From Olleya sp. YS (GTDB taxonomy: Bacteria > Bacteroidota > Bacteroidia > Flavobacteriales > Flavobacteriaceae): a DNA stretch of 64,000 nt. The stretch lies in the NCBI RefSeq assembly GCF_029760915.1, contig NZ_CP121685.1, positions 656,001-720,000 of the forward strand, in the 5' to 3' direction. The position numbers and the translations under genes were made by a program. This document shows positions 34,847 to 44,281 of the stretch, in pieces (position 1 is the first letter of the stretch; each line of letters starts with the position of its first letter). The notes under the pieces are model-generated. The model was not told the DNA's origin, did not search any database, and worked only from the letters and a program-made list of their open reading frames with translations.

Positions 34847-35572
34847 TTATTCTACTTTGAAAGTAATAGGTAATCCGTAAGGTACATTTACTGCTTTACC
34901 ACGCTGTCTACCAGGTTTCATTTTTGGTAGTTTAGCTATAACACGTTTAGCTTCTGCCTCTAATTTTGGGTGTGGTGCTCTAGCTTGAATACCAACGATG
35001 TTTCCGTTTTTATCAATTTTAAAACCAACATTGATACGTTTAATACCACTATCTAAACCTAAATCTTGTGCTAAGTTAGAGTTGAAATTTTTTCTAACAA
35101 ACTTTCCGATTTTTTCAGACATACATTTTTTCTTAGCATCATTGTTACCTGCATTTTCACATCCTGGATATACTGGCACGTTTTCAATAATAGAGAAAGG
35201 TACATCAATATCTTCTTCTACTTCTTCTACTTCTACATCTGCTACTTCTACTTCTACAACTTCTTCTTGTGTAGTTTCAGTTGACTCTATAATAGTTTCT
35301 TCTACATCCTCTTCGTCTTCTACTACCTCAATAACCTCTGGAGCTGCTGGAGGTGGTGGAGGTGGTGGAGGTGTATTTAATATTTCTGTGATTGGTACAT
35401 CATCATCATCATCGTCGTCAAAAACTAATTGTCCTATATCAATATCAGACTTTTCTGTAGTTGTATAGTTAAGACCTGTGTAGGTTAAAAATAGCATTAA
35501 AGCTAAACCTACTGCGACGTATAGCGAACTGTTACGTCCTACATCTGCTTTTGAATTTTTTTTAGATTCCAT
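34847..35572 (-). CDS. Energy transducer TonB (paralogue 2)
   Basis: A 241-residue TonB protein with a membrane helix at about 15-31, an acidic run (DDDDDDDV), an eight-proline stretch, a Glu/Val-rich linker, and a C-terminal domain (about 145-241, IKRINVGFKIDKNGNIVG). A C-x11-C pair lies in YPGCENAGNNDAKKKCM. The rigid linker should span the periplasm. It shares the whole C-terminal third with paralogue 1, which marks an old tandem duplication. Confidence 0.94.
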   Translation of the reverse strand: MESKKNSKADVGRNSSLYVAVGLALMLFLTYTGLNYTTTEKSDIDIGQLVFDDDDDDDVPITEILNTPPPPPPPPAAPEVIEVVEDEEDVEETIIESTETTQEEVVEVEVADVEVEEVEEDIDVPFSIIENVPVYPGCENAGNNDAKKKCMSEKIGKFVRKNFNSNLAQDLGLDSGIKRINVGFKIDKNGNIVGIQARAPHPKLEAEAKRVIAKLPKMKPGRQRGKAVNVPYGLPITFKVE

Positions 35573-35630
35573 ATCTGTAAATATTAACTGAATGCTAAAA
35601 TAACCATTTATTTGTCAAAAAAACAAAGTA

Positions 35631-36005
35631 TTAATAGTTTTTAACTTTCATTTTTATAATTAAATTAATAACCAACACTGCTACAAGGGTACCAATAATA
35701 TTAGCAATAACATCTTTAAAATCTGCTTCTCGACTTTGTGTTGCTGTGTGTTGTAATACTTCAATAATTATACCAAATACTAAAGAAATAATTATTGAAA
35801 TAATTTGCGATTGTTTTACACTTTTATTGTAATAATAATGTAAAGTATAAAACCATAAACCTGTTAAGATTACATGTGCTAAAATATGCATAACCTTATC
35901 CGAATCGTTAGGAAAATCAGCTACACTTTTTACACTAATAAGGCTTAATACTAGTATAGTTATTGAATACCCAAAACTTAATATAGGTAAAAGTTTACGC
36001 ACCAA
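35631..36005 (-). CDS. VanZ family membrane protein
   Basis: A 124-residue protein with four predicted helices. It has the VanZ-like segments [16 protein letters not shown] and [29 protein letters not shown], with the usual H and D/E positions. VanZ-type proteins have been tied to teicoplanin resistance, but most are of unknown role. It overlaps the end of gcvH by 11 bp, so translation is likely coupled. Confidence 0.92.
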   Translation of the reverse strand: MVRKLLPILSFGYSITILVLSLISVKSVADFPNDSDKVMHILAHVILTGLWFYTLHYYYNKSVKQSQIISIIISLVFGIIIEVLQHTATQSREADFKDVIANIIGTLVAVLVINLIIKMKVKNY

Positions 36006-36375
36006 TTAGCGCTTTATAATCCTCTGCAGATAGTAAATTATCTAATTGAGAAGCATCAGAGACTTTAACCTTTACCATCCAACCGTCTCCATAAGGATCT
36101 GTATTAACTTTTTCTGGCTCGTCTTCTAAACTTTCGTTAAACGCAACAATCTCTCCAGATACTGGTAAAAATAAGTCTGAGACCGTCTTAACTGCTTCTA
36201 CAGTTCCAAAAACTTCTTCAGCTTCAAGGGTTTCATCTAAAGTTTCAACCTCAACATAAACAATATCACCTAATTCGCTTTGCGCAAAATCTGTAATACC
36301 TACTGTTATTTGGTCACCTTCTATTTTAATCCACTCGTGATCTTTAGTATATTTTAAATCTGATGGTATGTTCAT
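35995..36375 (-). CDS. gcvH: Glycine cleavage system H protein
   Basis: A 126-residue H protein with the biotinyl/lipoyl fold and the lipoylated lysine K63 ([12 protein letters not shown]). It shuttles aminomethyl groups between the P, T and L proteins of glycine cleavage, none of which is encoded nearby. Its place between sprA and vanZ is a conserved linkage in flavobacteria. Its own promoter lies just upstream. Confidence 0.97.
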   Translation of the reverse strand: MNIPSDLKYTKDHEWIKIEGDQITVGITDFAQSELGDIVYVEVETLDETLEAEEVFGTVEAVKTVSDLFLPVSGEIVAFNESLEDEPEKVNTDPYGDGWMVKVKVSDASQLDNLLSAEDYKALIGA

Positions 36376-36397
36376 TTTATAATTTTTAAGTGAGTTA

Positions 36398-36427
36398 CAA
36401 ATGTATCTAAATGAACATTAATTTCAA
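36398..36427 (-). promoter_or_regulatory. Predicted promoter of gcvH-vanZ
   Basis: On the minus strand TTG (36427-36425), 19 bases, TACATTTG (36405-36398), 22 bases before the ATG at 36375. This is a full match to the Bacteroidota consensus. Confidence 0.7.
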
Positions 36428-36438
36428 ACAATGCCCAA

Positions 36439-39400
36439 TTAATTTCCGAAATTATATCTTAAGGTCAATCCTGAGCGAATAGTTGTTTGAGGAAATGCGG
36501 TAGATATTGCATATTCTGAGAAGGTATAATCAAAATAGAAAATACCTGTTAGGTTTTTGCTAAACGCATATTCTGCATTATACTTAAGTCCCCAAATAGT
36601 TTGACCATTAGTAATTTGATTATTATCTAAATCTAGGTATCTAATAATAGTTTTATTATCTCTTACAGATAAATCTGCAGACATAATTAAATCCGATACT
36701 ATAGACTTTTTTGGACCTGCTAATTTAGATTTTATACGGACATCTTTAAGACGATATCCTAAACCAACAACATATTCGTTTCCTGCAATTTCTGTCATTA
36801 AGTTATTATCGAAACTTAATGAGAGCATACGGTCTTTTCTCATTTCTAGCAATACTCTAACCGAGTTTTTCATTTCCATATCAAAACGGAATAATGGACT
36901 AAACATTTCTGTTAAAGTTACACTACTGTATAGTTTTTCGCTTTTAAAATTTCCTGCTTGGTCTAAATCTTCATTAGGTTGCGCATCGTAGTCTAAACTA
37001 TAGTCTATCCCATCAAAATCAAGATTTGTTCTAAATTGACCTATACTATAACTAGAACGGTAACCATGTGTTAATGAAAAACGTTTAAAATTCTTCTTAA
37101 ACCATTTCATTTTCATGAAACCAGAATACTTGATATCCCAATTTGGTATTGGCATACTTCTTAAAGCTCCTAATTTAGTTTTACTAGCATTTTGACCAGT
37201 ATAAGCACTAACAAATGCTGGTAACAAGACTTGTTGACTTGTTTTACCAAAACCTTTAGGGAAACCGTCTGCATCAACATCATTTGGATCTGCACCATTT
37301 TGTACTGCCAATCGTCTTGCAATTTCTAATCTATTAGCTCTAAAATTTTCAAATGCTTCAGATCCTGACTCATCACTTTTACCAAATGCAGTTGGTAATG
37401 TAAATGACGAAATACTAAAGTTTCCGAAAGTATTTGGTGTTAATGATAGATATTCACCATTTTCGACTCTATAGTTTTCAGTATAGTTTTCTGCGTAAGT
37501 CCTAAATCCAACTAAGTCTATTTTAAAGTCATTAATTGGCTCTAGATTTGCCGATAAATCTAACTGCTTAGTCTGGTTGGTTGTGTATTGCTGATTAAAA
37601 TCAGGAAACGCAGTCAGCCATCCGTTTCTGGCAGCTAATTCTCTGACATCACTCTGGCTTCCAAACGTGTAACCTATAGTAGGTTTTGCTGTCCCTAAAA
37701 ACCCTGGAGTTTGTAAATATCCTGGTAAGAATGTACCATTTGTTTCACTGTAAACAGCTTGTATACGCTTAATAGATGTTAATAGTCCTATACCAAAGTT
37801 TCCAATTTTTGAGCCAATACCATCTCCTTTCTTTTTAACTTTTGAAGCGTTTTCTTTTTTGGGTGTTGTTGGTGGCGCAGTTCTTCTGGATCCTCTTGCA
37901 ACTTTATTCCCTCTTCTGTTAGTTTTTGAAGTTATACCTAAATATCGATACAACTTATTCATATCTAAAGTTGAATTGATATTGTGTGTATTACCATTAG
38001 AAATAGTGTTACCTAGATTGTAGGTATTACCATCATTACCAACTAAATTTCCAAATAAATCAGACCCTTTTTGCCACTGGAATAGTCCTGAGTAAGAATA
38101 TGTTGCTTGTAGAAAACTTAGTGTTGGTATTTTATTTAAAGGTAATTCATAATTAATACCTATTTGTTGTTGTTGTCGGTTTGGATCTCCTAAATCAAAA
38201 AAACCATCCCAAACATCTAATAAAGGATCAGGTTCGCCATTTATAATATTGTCTTTAAAATAGTTTCTAACTATATTGTTGTTAGACGAAGAATAATTAA
38301 CTTGAAGGGACTTTGATAAATTCCAATTTAGGTTATATTGATAATCAAAAGTATAGTTACGCCTGTACAATTCTTCTAATCCAATATTGTTACCTGTTAG
38401 GTCTAAATCTCTAAATTTTTGACGATTAAATTGTCTGTTTAAATCTGTATTAACTGTAAAGCTTGCTGGAAGTACATTAAAATTAAGTTCCTTTAAGAAT
38501 TTCCAATATTTACCAGTAAATAGCGAATCGTTTTTCTTGAATGGTTCAATAATTTTTGGCTCAAAGTTATAAGCGTAATTAACACCTGCTCTGACTTGCT
38601 TGTCAACCGATCTTTCGATTTCGAAATCACGGTGTTCCATTTTGTTGTAAGAATAGTTTAGTGTTAAATTCTCAACATCATAAAATTGTGGTTTGCTATC
38701 TCCTGTTCTATTCTTTTTAACACCTATAAAGTTGATGCTTTTTCGTTTGGTGTATTCTTCAGATTGTTCTAAAATTTGATCGCGTTCTAAATCACTTGCA
38801 GCCTCATCTAGACGCGTGTCAAGCTCGATATCTTCATACTGCTGATCAAATTTAGGTGTAATAACCTCAACACCTTGACCATAATTAAATGGCATTTGAA
38901 TACCCCATTTTTTTGGTAATAACTGTCCAACATTAACATTAGTAATAACATCGTATTGTTTACTGTCTTCTAAACTACGTTCACTAGGACCTTGGTTAAC
39001 ACTTCCAAAACCTGCTGTACTCATTCGTCCTGTTGCACTAACACTTGCAAAATCTGCTAATTGGGTATCTACAGTAACGATTGCAGCCCAACCACCTTCA
39101 TTTTCTAATTCTGATAAACGCAACTCATTAAACCAAACTTCTCCACATTGTAGTAAGTTTGTTCCGTTTTTTACACCGACCATCAACGTTCTAACATCTC
39201 CAAAATTTGGATTACCTTTTATAGCTACACGTTGTTGTCCTGCAACATAGCCAGAAAACTCATCGGCTACAGGAACTAAATCGTTTCCAACGACATCATA
39301 AAAATTAGCTGTTCCATCGGTTAATGTTTGGTTAGCAATACCTAAAGATTTTATACGTTGTAAAATTTCCAACTCTAAATTAATCTCATTAGCTGCTGGC

Positions 39401-42400
39401 CAATAGGCTTCTGGTGTCGCACCACCAGTAAAAACTTGTAATGGCACTTCTATTTGATAATAATTCTGTGTCAAATCATTACCCATTCTAATAAAACCAA
39501 CTAAATCGTTATCTGCCAAACCAGGAGTTTCTCCATCTCTGGCGTGCATAAACATTCTTAACTTTTTATATTGACGCATGTCAACACTAATATTTTTAAA
39601 CACAGCACGTGAGTCTTTAGCTTTTAAATCACATACGTCTACTACTAAAGATTGCTCGTTTTGCCTAACGATAGTATTGTTATTGTTTAATCGCTCTGGC
39701 ACGACACTAGGAGGTGATACATAACTACCATCGTTTTCTTGTGTACTAACTGCTCCAACTGTAAATGCTGTATCGTCAAAATCTAAAGGTGTTGGTCCTC
39801 CATCTAAAGCCAATTGAAAACGTCTCCAATCACTACGCACTAACTCTAAAGTACCAAATCGTAATGTTGTGTTTTGTTGGAAGTCGTTTAGATATAATCT
39901 TGTAAATCTAATAGAACGTAAATCTGTGATTCCGTTAACGACAAATTCATCATCTGTCCGAATTGGAATTCTAAATTGATACCATTTAGGAAATGCGGTG
40001 TCACCATTTGGTAAGACTCTTGGGTTGTTATTATCTGTTACGTTTTTAGTGTCGACAATATATTCATTATTAATGTTTAACGTTGCAGGTGTAATTTCTA
40101 CTTCGTATTCAAAATAACTATCAATCGTATTCATGGTGTTATCACGATTGACATCCTCTACATCAGGTTGTGTAGTTGATCCTCTGTTGGTATCACTAAA
40201 GGCATCTGGAGAATTTCCATCAACACCATTATATAACTTATATCTATCAAAAATACTTCCCTCTGTATTTAGGTAATAATTGTAATTATCTTGAGCAGGA
40301 TCTGTTAAACCAGAAAATCCTGGTGGAAAGTTTGCTGCTTCTTCACCATCGTCATAACCATCTAAACCAACATCTTGATTAGTTCTTTCTTGTCCAGTTG
40401 TATCAAACGCATAAATTAAGGCTTGGTTTTGTGGTACAACAGATTGAAACACGGTTTGTGGTAATAAACTAATATTACCATCTTGCGGTAGACCGTTTTC
40501 GTATTGCTTACGTCCATCCTTGAGGACATCTTCAGAAATATTTCCTAAGTTAATATAAAGTTTTCCGCCTGGATTACTTGGATCTTCTTGAAATGGGTCT
40601 TGTAACCAAAACTCTATGTATTCTACATTAGCTTGTTCAAAATCTGTAGAAGTGATTTGTCTTGTGATTCCTGCCCAACTGTCTTGCGGATTTACTGTTG
40701 TTCCATTTTCTGTTCCTGGTTCAAAGTTATATGGTCCACGTTCAACTGGATAATATGTTAAATCAAGAGTGTTTAATACAGATGTTTGACCTTGTGCAAT
40801 ATCTTGTTCTGGAAACAACTCATTTACAAACACACGACTGGTATATAAGCTTGACATATCGTCATCTGAAATACCACTTGGACGCTGACTACCGTAAAAT
40901 ATTGGATCAATAGTGTACCAGTTAAGCATTGCACGACCGTAACCGTTCTCTATTCCGTTATCATCAAACGTAGCAACACCATTTACATTTAATGGTCTAC
41001 TAGATAAGTTCCATGCTTGAGCAGATTTTAAATCAATACCATTTTGAGTACCTTCAAAATCATCGATATAAGCGGTTGCTTCTCCATTAAAATCGGTTCC
41101 TTTTGGTGCTCCTGGTAATAAATACGCAAAATCACCTCTTACAGAAATGTTTGAAGGTGCGTCTGTATCTATATTTGGTAATTTATTTACTAATCGAGAT
41201 AAGAAAGGTAACTCTGAAGAAAAATTAGCATTAAACCCGAGAATAGTATTATTAATAGGCTCGCTATTATAATTAGCTTTTTGTGTTATTGGTCTTTCGT
41301 TAAGGTTTAGGTATGTGGCTCCAATAACAAAATTTTCATTAAACTGGTGTTCTACGTTAATACCTGTGTAACGTTTAGTTTGCTGACCAAAAATAGAGTT
41401 GTTTTCAGTTGAGACTTCAATTGGAATATTAGATGCTCTAAGACCTTCGTCAATGATATAAACACGACCTAATTGATAATTAACGGTGTAATCTTGACCT
41501 TCTACTAACACACGTCCACCAGCAGTGACACGTACAGAACCTCTTGGCACATTGAAACCTCCAATTGGGATTCCATCTCCACCTGACGATTTATAGCGTC
41601 CTTTTATTTGAAATTTATTTTTATCTACTTCATCTAAAGCTGCAGTTTTAGTAGCTTTATATAGTAAGTCATATACGTATTTTTCTTGATTAGGATTGGT
41701 GTAGGTATCAGCTTCGTAATCTGTTGCATTGTTACCTGAGTTACCATCATTATCTAAAATATCGAAAAGATATCGACCAAAAGGTTCGACTTTAGTAAAT
41801 ACAATTTTACCGTTTTGAGGAATCACTGTAATCCCTGGAACAAAGTCGAAAAATCCATCTCCATTAGCTTGTGGATCGTTATTAAAGTTTAATCTGTCCA
41901 GATTAAATAAACGTAATAAAGTTGTTTCGCTAATTGGATTACCTTCAAAATCCACTCCGAATGGCGATCCTTCTACAGCAGTAATATAGTTTACTGGAGC
42001 AGATTCGTTATAAAAAATATTTAGTTTAAAATCTTCTTGAGTTAATTGAAAAGCGCCTGTGTCATAAATGTTTTTCATCATTAGGTCCCAAATAGGTTGA
42101 GACACACTGGTAATACTACTTTTTAATAATTTTAAAACTAATGCATTATTGGTAACACTAGTTACTTGACCTTGCGTATTTACATCAACATCTGTTGCAC
42201 CAATCCCATCATTAGCAAACTCACCAACCTGAAACACTTGTCCACCAACTGTATATTGGTAAGCTACTGCTAATACCTCGTCGTTATTTAATCTTTGATT
42301 TAAGGATATGTATCCTAGTTGTGTATTGAGAGTATATTCTTGTCCTTCGGTTAATTTTCTGGTGTTTTCTTGTTTTGCAAAATCAAACCCTTCATTAAAT

Positions 42401-43641
42401 CCAGGAATTAAAATTCCGTTTTGTACTGTTGCAATATCTCTAACTTGTTCTGTTAATTGCGAGCCAGCATTACCAATGTTTGTTGGGTCTAAACCATTAT
42501 TTCCATTATCCGGAAATGCATTAGGTCCACCAAAAACATTTACTCCTGGATTACCAATAACAGCTGTTTCTCCTAAATCTTGAAATGCTACAAAGTTTCT
42601 TACATTTTCTGTACGATTACTTCTATTTGTTACCCAAACTTCTATTCTAGTAATCTGGATATTGTTGTTAATAAATGGGTAATTAGCTAAAGCTTGGTCG
42701 TAATTGTTACGGAAGTATTGTGCTAAGAAAAAGTGACGATTTTCATCATAATCTCTAATAAAAAACTCAAACTCATCTAATGTCCCACCACCTTCTGCTA
42801 CAACAGACCTAGCGTCTGAACGTTGGTCTGAAAACACTCCAGTTATAGTTGTTTTACCAAATTTTAATTGCGTTTTAACACCAAATAAACTTTGTGCTCC
42901 AGAAATTAAAGAACTATTAATTGGCATATTAACATTACCAACTTCTATTTTTTGAATGATATCATCTTCTGTTGGTGTATATTCCAACTTTACTAAATTC
43001 TGAAAATCGAAGGTAGATTGTGTATCGTAATTTGCTGTGACTTGTAATCTTGAACCAACTTTACCCAACATACTTAAACTGATACGCTGATCAAAGTCGA
43101 AAGAAAAGTTACGCCTGTTTCTTGGGGAGAAAGAAGGATTATCTTGTTTAGTAAATAAGACACCTAAATCCATTTCTACTGTACCTTGAGGCACAATAGA
43201 TATTGGTCCTTCTCCAAAAATACTTTCAAAAAAACTGGAGTTAACGTAAAATTCTGGAATTAGATTTTTCTGAGCCTCTTTAGCATTTCCTTTTTTACCA
43301 TCATAGGCATCAATCTTATCTTTATAATACGATTTTAAATTTTGCCTAGACACTAAGTCTTGATACTCTTGAGGCGTTAAGATAACTGGATAGTTAATAT
43401 TAAACTCGCCAACAGACTCTGTATATATGTAGCGGTCTGTAACCGGATCGTAAGTGTATTTAGATTCAATACTCGAAGGGTTAGGCATTTCTAGAGTCCC
43501 AAGACTATAGCCTGTTTTAGTACTATCTTGTTCGACTTGATTTCCTTCTTGTGCAAAAGAACCTACTGAAACTAATAATGCTAATAGTGTTAGTAAAAAA
43601 TAATTCTGATATTTATAAAAGCTATGTTGATTAGTATTCAA
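36439..43641 (-). CDS. sprA: SprA, type IX secretion translocon (cell surface protein)
   Basis: A 2400-residue protein, the usual giant size of SprA (Sov in Porphyromonas). A signal peptide (about 1-30, ending SVGSFAQ) is followed by a long series of outer-membrane beta strands ending in an aromatic strand (TIRSGLTLRYNFGN). SprA forms the very large T9SS barrel through which cargo crosses the outer membrane, needed here for the type B proteins at 11450-17947 and 53233-58461. It lies 6 bp after ruvA and is likely cotranscribed with it. Confidence 0.97.
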   Translation of the reverse strand: MNTNQHSFYKYQNYFLLTLLALLVSVGSFAQEGNQVEQDSTKTGYSLGTLEMPNPSSIESKYTYDPVTDRYIYTESVGEFNINYPVILTPQEYQDLVSRQNLKSYYKDKIDAYDGKKGNAKEAQKNLIPEFYVNSSFFESIFGEGPISIVPQGTVEMDLGVLFTKQDNPSFSPRNRRNFSFDFDQRISLSMLGKVGSRLQVTANYDTQSTFDFQNLVKLEYTPTEDDIIQKIEVGNVNMPINSSLISGAQSLFGVKTQLKFGKTTITGVFSDQRSDARSVVAEGGGTLDEFEFFIRDYDENRHFFLAQYFRNNYDQALANYPFINNNIQITRIEVWVTNRSNRTENVRNFVAFQDLGETAVIGNPGVNVFGGPNAFPDNGNNGLDPTNIGNAGSQLTEQVRDIATVQNGILIPGFNEGFDFAKQENTRKLTEGQEYTLNTQLGYISLNQRLNNDEVLAVAYQYTVGGQVFQVGEFANDGIGATDVDVNTQGQVTSVTNNALVLKLLKSSITSVSQPIWDLMMKNIYDTGAFQLTQEDFKLNIFYNESAPVNYITAVEGSPFGVDFEGNPISETTLLRLFNLDRLNFNNDPQANGDGFFDFVPGITVIPQNGKIVFTKVEPFGRYLFDILDNDGNSGNNATDYEADTYTNPNQEKYVYDLLYKATKTAALDEVDKNKFQIKGRYKSSGGDGIPIGGFNVPRGSVRVTAGGRVLVEGQDYTVNYQLGRVYIIDEGLRASNIPIEVSTENNSIFGQQTKRYTGINVEHQFNENFVIGATYLNLNERPITQKANYNSEPINNTILGFNANFSSELPFLSRLVNKLPNIDTDAPSNISVRGDFAYLLPGAPKGTDFNGEATAYIDDFEGTQNGIDLKSAQAWNLSSRPLNVNGVATFDDNGIENGYGRAMLNWYTIDPIFYGSQRPSGISDDDMSSLYTSRVFVNELFPEQDIAQGQTSVLNTLDLTYYPVERGPYNFEPGTENGTTVNPQDSWAGITRQITSTDFEQANVEYIEFWLQDPFQEDPSNPGGKLYINLGNISEDVLKDGRKQYENGLPQDGNISLLPQTVFQSVVPQNQALIYAFDTTGQERTNQDVGLDGYDDGEEAANFPPGFSGLTDPAQDNYNYYLNTEGSIFDRYKLYNGVDGNSPDAFSDTNRGSTTQPDVEDVNRDNTMNTIDSYFEYEVEITPATLNINNEYIVDTKNVTDNNNPRVLPNGDTAFPKWYQFRIPIRTDDEFVVNGITDLRSIRFTRLYLNDFQQNTTLRFGTLELVRSDWRRFQLALDGGPTPLDFDDTAFTVGAVSTQENDGSYVSPPSVVPERLNNNNTIVRQNEQSLVVDVCDLKAKDSRAVFKNISVDMRQYKKLRMFMHARDGETPGLADNDLVGFIRMGNDLTQNYYQIEVPLQVFTGGATPEAYWPAANEINLELEILQRIKSLGIANQTLTDGTANFYDVVGNDLVPVADEFSGYVAGQQRVAIKGNPNFGDVRTLMVGVKNGTNLLQCGEVWFNELRLSELENEGGWAAIVTVDTQLADFASVSATGRMSTAGFGSVNQGPSERSLEDSKQYDVITNVNVGQLLPKKWGIQMPFNYGQGVEVITPKFDQQYEDIELDTRLDEAASDLERDQILEQSEEYTKRKSINFIGVKKNRTGDSKPQFYDVENLTLNYSYNKMEHRDFEIERSVDKQVRAGVNYAYNFEPKIIEPFKKNDSLFTGKYWKFLKELNFNVLPASFTVNTDLNRQFNRQKFRDLDLTGNNIGLEELYRRNYTFDYQYNLNWNLSKSLQVNYSSSNNNIVRNYFKDNIINGEPDPLLDVWDGFFDLGDPNRQQQQIGINYELPLNKIPTLSFLQATYSYSGLFQWQKGSDLFGNLVGNDGNTYNLGNTISNGNTHNINSTLDMNKLYRYLGITSKTNRRGNKVARGSRRTAPPTTPKKENASKVKKKGDGIGSKIGNFGIGLLTSIKRIQAVYSETNGTFLPGYLQTPGFLGTAKPTIGYTFGSQSDVRELAARNGWLTAFPDFNQQYTTNQTKQLDLSANLEPINDFKIDLVGFRTYAENYTENYRVENGEYLSLTPNTFGNFSISSFTLPTAFGKSDESGSEAFENFRANRLEIARRLAVQNGADPNDVDADGFPKGFGKTSQQVLLPAFVSAYTGQNASKTKLGALRSMPIPNWDIKYSGFMKMKWFKKNFKRFSLTHGYRSSYSIGQFRTNLDFDGIDYSLDYDAQPNEDLDQAGNFKSEKLYSSVTLTEMFSPLFRFDMEMKNSVRVLLEMRKDRMLSLSFDNNLMTEIAGNEYVVGLGYRLKDVRIKSKLAGPKKSIVSDLIMSADLSVRDNKTIIRYLDLDNNQITNGQTIWGLKYNAEYAFSKNLTGIFYFDYTFSEYAISTAFPQTTIRSGLTLRYNFGN

Positions 43642-43647
43642 AATAAA

Positions 43648-44229
43648 CTATAAATTTTTTAGGGCTAATTTGATAATGGTTTCTACGTTAGCTTCTGGTT
43701 CTGAAGCAACAATTTTATCTATTACTTTTTCAGCTTGTTTTTTAGCAAAACCAAGAACTTCTAAAGCAGATAACGCTTCATCTTTATTAGTATTGTTTTG
43801 ACTAACAGAAACTTCGTCTATATCATAAATTTTAAGGATTTTATCTTTTAAATCTATAATGACTCTCTGAGCAGTTTTTAACCCTATACCTTTTATAGAT
43901 TTAATTAAAGCCACATCTTCTGTAGCTATACCTTCTCTAATTTGCTTAGGCGTTAAAGATGATAACATAGTACGTGCAGTATTTGTACCAATACCACTTA
44001 CAGATATTAATAACCTGAATAATTCTCTTTCTGCTAATGAAGCAAATCCGTAAAGGGTATGTGCATCTTCTCTAACTTGAAGGTGCGTGTATAATTTTAA
44101 AGCTTCTTGATCTGGGATTTGAGAAAACGTATGCAACGAAATATTAATTAAATAACCAATACCATTACAATCTATAACGACGTCTGTAGGATTCTTCTCT
44201 ACTAACTTTCCCTGTATGTGTGTAATCAT
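43648..44229 (-). CDS. ruvA: Holliday junction branch migration protein RuvA
   Basis: A 193-residue RuvA. An N-terminal OB domain (MITHIQGKLVEKNPTDVVID), tandem helix-hairpin-helix motifs (LISVSGIGTNTARTML, IKSIKGIGLKTAQRVI) and a C-terminal UBA-like domain that contacts RuvB are all present. It recognises Holliday junctions for recombination repair. RuvB is encoded 5 kb away at 49166-50188. The gene is followed after 6 bp by sprA. Confidence 0.97.
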   Translation of the reverse strand: MITHIQGKLVEKNPTDVVIDCNGIGYLINISLHTFSQIPDQEALKLYTHLQVREDAHTLYGFASLAERELFRLLISVSGIGTNTARTMLSSLTPKQIREGIATEDVALIKSIKGIGLKTAQRVIIDLKDKILKIYDIDEVSVSQNNTNKDEALSALEVLGFAKKQAEKVIDKIVASEPEANVETIIKLALKNL

Positions 44230-44251
44230 GTAATTGTTGCTGTTAAACCTC

Positions 44252-44280
44252 CAAATGTAAGAAAATTAATTGTACTACAA
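44252..44280 (-). promoter_or_regulatory. Predicted promoter of ruvA-sprA
   Basis: On the minus strand TTG (44280-44278), 18 bases, TACATTTG (44259-44252), giving a leader of about 15 bases before the ruvA ATG at 44229. It lies just after the malic enzyme stop codon. Confidence 0.7.
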
Positions 44281-44281
44281 A

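Noticed and set aside
34998-35468. A 156-residue plus-strand frame opposite tonB, rich in Ser
   Set aside because: It is the antisense shadow of the Glu/Asp/Val-rich TonB linker. Its low complexity is the mirror of acidic codons.
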